Below the pieces are notes generated by a model. The model had not been told where the DNA came from, ran no database searches, and saw only the letters and a program-made list of their open reading frames with translations. A stretch of 6,003 nucleotides of DNA from NCBI GenBank assembly GCA_022839525.1, contig JALHET010000135.1, positions 1 through 6,003 of the forward strand. Direction: 5' to 3'. The number at the start of each line of letters is the position of its first letter. Positions within the stretch are counted from its first letter, which is position 1. The position numbers and the translations under genes were made by a program. The stretch comes from Lentisphaerota bacterium (GTDB lineage: Bacteria > Verrucomicrobiota > Kiritimatiellia > RFP12 > UBA1067). Of this stretch, positions 5,092 to 6,003 are shown in pieces.

Positions 5092-6003
5092 ATGTGTCCT
5101 GTCCGACTGCGTTGCGCCATAACCCTCGGCGATGGCGCCGGCGTCGGCCCTGAACTAGTGTTGCATGCGTTGTCTTCTGACGTGCTGAAGGATGCTTGCC
5201 AACTGGTTGTCTACGGCAACCGCTCGCTTCTCGAACGGGTCTCAACCGCCACCGGCCTGAGCATCCCAGACCGTTTGGCTGTTTTGCCTCCCTATAGCGG
5301 TGATTCTGCGAACCCTCTTCCGCAGGACCGCCACATCCTTTTCGATTTCCCCTTTGAAGCCGCCTCGCGCATCATTCCCGGAACCGTGCAGAGCGCCTGC
5401 GGCGCACAAGCTTTTCTGTGGATCTGCGCCGCGGTCCGGGATATCCGGAAAGCCGGTCTTGCGGATGCCCTCGTCACCGCCCCACTCAACAAAGAGGCCT
5501 TGCATCAAGCAGGCGTCCGCTTCCCGGGGCACACAGAAATTCTCGCCGATTTGACCGGAACGCCAGACCCCTGCATGTTGTTCTACTCGCCTGGCCTTAC
5601 GGTCAGTCTGGCAACCATTCATGAGGCTTTGTCCAACGTCCCCCCCCTGCTTGCCGTTCCCTCCTTGCTCAAAACAATCCGCTTGACCCATGCGGCCTGC
5701 CAAGAGTTCGGCGTTCCCTCCCCGCGTCTCGGCATACTCGCGCTCAACCCTCATGCCGGCGAACAGGGGCTCTTCGGGCATGAGGAACAGACGGTGATTA
5801 CTCCCGCGTTAGAAAAAGCGCGGGCCGAAGGCATTGACGCCTCCGGCCCGCTCGTGCCCGATACCGCTTTCACCTGGCTCCGCTCACCTGCCTCCGTGTC
5901 CCCGTTCGACGCTTACGTGGCTATGTATCATGATCAAGGCCTGATTCCCTTCAAACTGGCAGCCTTCGATACCGGTGTCAATGTCACGCTCGGGCTCCCC
6001 CTT
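5092..6003 (+). CDS. pdxA: 4-hydroxythreonine-4-phosphate dehydrogenase PdxA, C-terminus cut by the right edge
   Basis: PdxA oxidises 4-hydroxy-L-threonine phosphate with NAD(P)+; the product decarboxylates to 3-amino-2-oxopropyl phosphate, which PdxJ joins to deoxyxylulose phosphate on the way to pyridoxal phosphate. The frame is open for 304 codons to the window edge, and family members are about 330 residues, so roughly 25-35 residues are missing. Visible family motifs: ITLGDGAGVGPEL (10-22), VTAPLNKEAL (128-137), PGHTEILADL (145-154), LNPHAGEQGLFG (218-229), PDTAF (256-260), MYHDQGLIPFK (278-288) and GVNVTLGLP (295-303). The three zinc-ligand histidines are present as H147, H221 and H280. 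The first motif has Gly where most PdxA proteins have Pro (GDPAG). AGAGG (5082-5086) lies 5 bases before the ATG; an in-frame GTG at 5086 overlaps that site and is less likely. The gene follows the CBM48 gene by 31 bases without a terminator, so both probably share one transcript. A PdxA2-type dehydrogenase for sugar-acid breakdown cannot be excluded. Confidence 0.92.
   Translation, partial: MCPVRLRCAITLGDGAGVGPELVLHALSSDVLKDACQLVVYGNRSLLERVSTATGLSIPDRLAVLPPYSGDSANPLPQDRHILFDFPFEAASRIIPGTVQSACGAQAFLWICAAVRDIRKAGLADALVTAPLNKEALHQAGVRFPGHTEILADLTGTPDPCMLFYSPGLTVSLATIHEALSNVPPLLAVPSLLKTIRLTHAACQEFGVPSPRLGILALNPHAGEQGLFGHEEQTVITPALEKARAEGIDASGPLVPDTAFTWLRSPASVSPFDAYVAMYHDQGLIPFKLAAFDTGVNVTLGLPL

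Overview
This is a GC-rich bacterial window with six genes; two run off the window edges. The mix suggests a member of the PVC group, possibly the Kiritimatiellota, Lentisphaerota or Verrucomicrobiota. The clues are a XylR-type regulator (LacI/periplasmic-binding-like sensor fused to an AraC DNA-binding domain), a small stand-alone CBM48-type glycogen-binding protein and a shortened UvrC. This placement is an inference from gene types, not from a marker gene.

Layout. Positions 1-545 (minus strand) hold the first 181 codons of an exported protein of unknown function, with a signal peptide and a strong ribosome binding site. Positions 546-783 are a divergent control region. Positions 784-2037 (plus) encode the XylR/AraC-type regulator. 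uvrC follows at 2090-3565, for nucleotide excision repair, and hisF at 3643-4404, for histidine biosynthesis. A 284-base gap (4405-4688) holds a possible hisF terminator, several small dyad repeats and a good sigma-70-type promoter. That promoter drives a 123-residue basic-tailed CBM48 protein (4689-5060) and probably pdxA (5092 to beyond 6003), for pyridoxal phosphate synthesis, 31 bases further on.

How the parts fit. The left end looks like a local regulatory pair. A sensor-regulator is transcribed divergently from a secreted protein gene. Between them lie two 12-base direct repeats (10 of 12 identical) exactly 21 bp apart, placed just upstream of a possible promoter for the secreted protein gene. 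This is the geometry by which AraC-family proteins activate transcription. The remaining genes are housekeeping or metabolic and share no obvious pathway. No mobile element, CRISPR array, rRNA or convincing tRNA was seen.

Most worth checking: the 21-bp direct repeat, the apparently leaderless regulator mRNA, a UvrC that lacks about 100-130 residues between its UVR motif and nuclease domain, and a HisF in which two of the four charged residues of the ammonia gate appear to be replaced.
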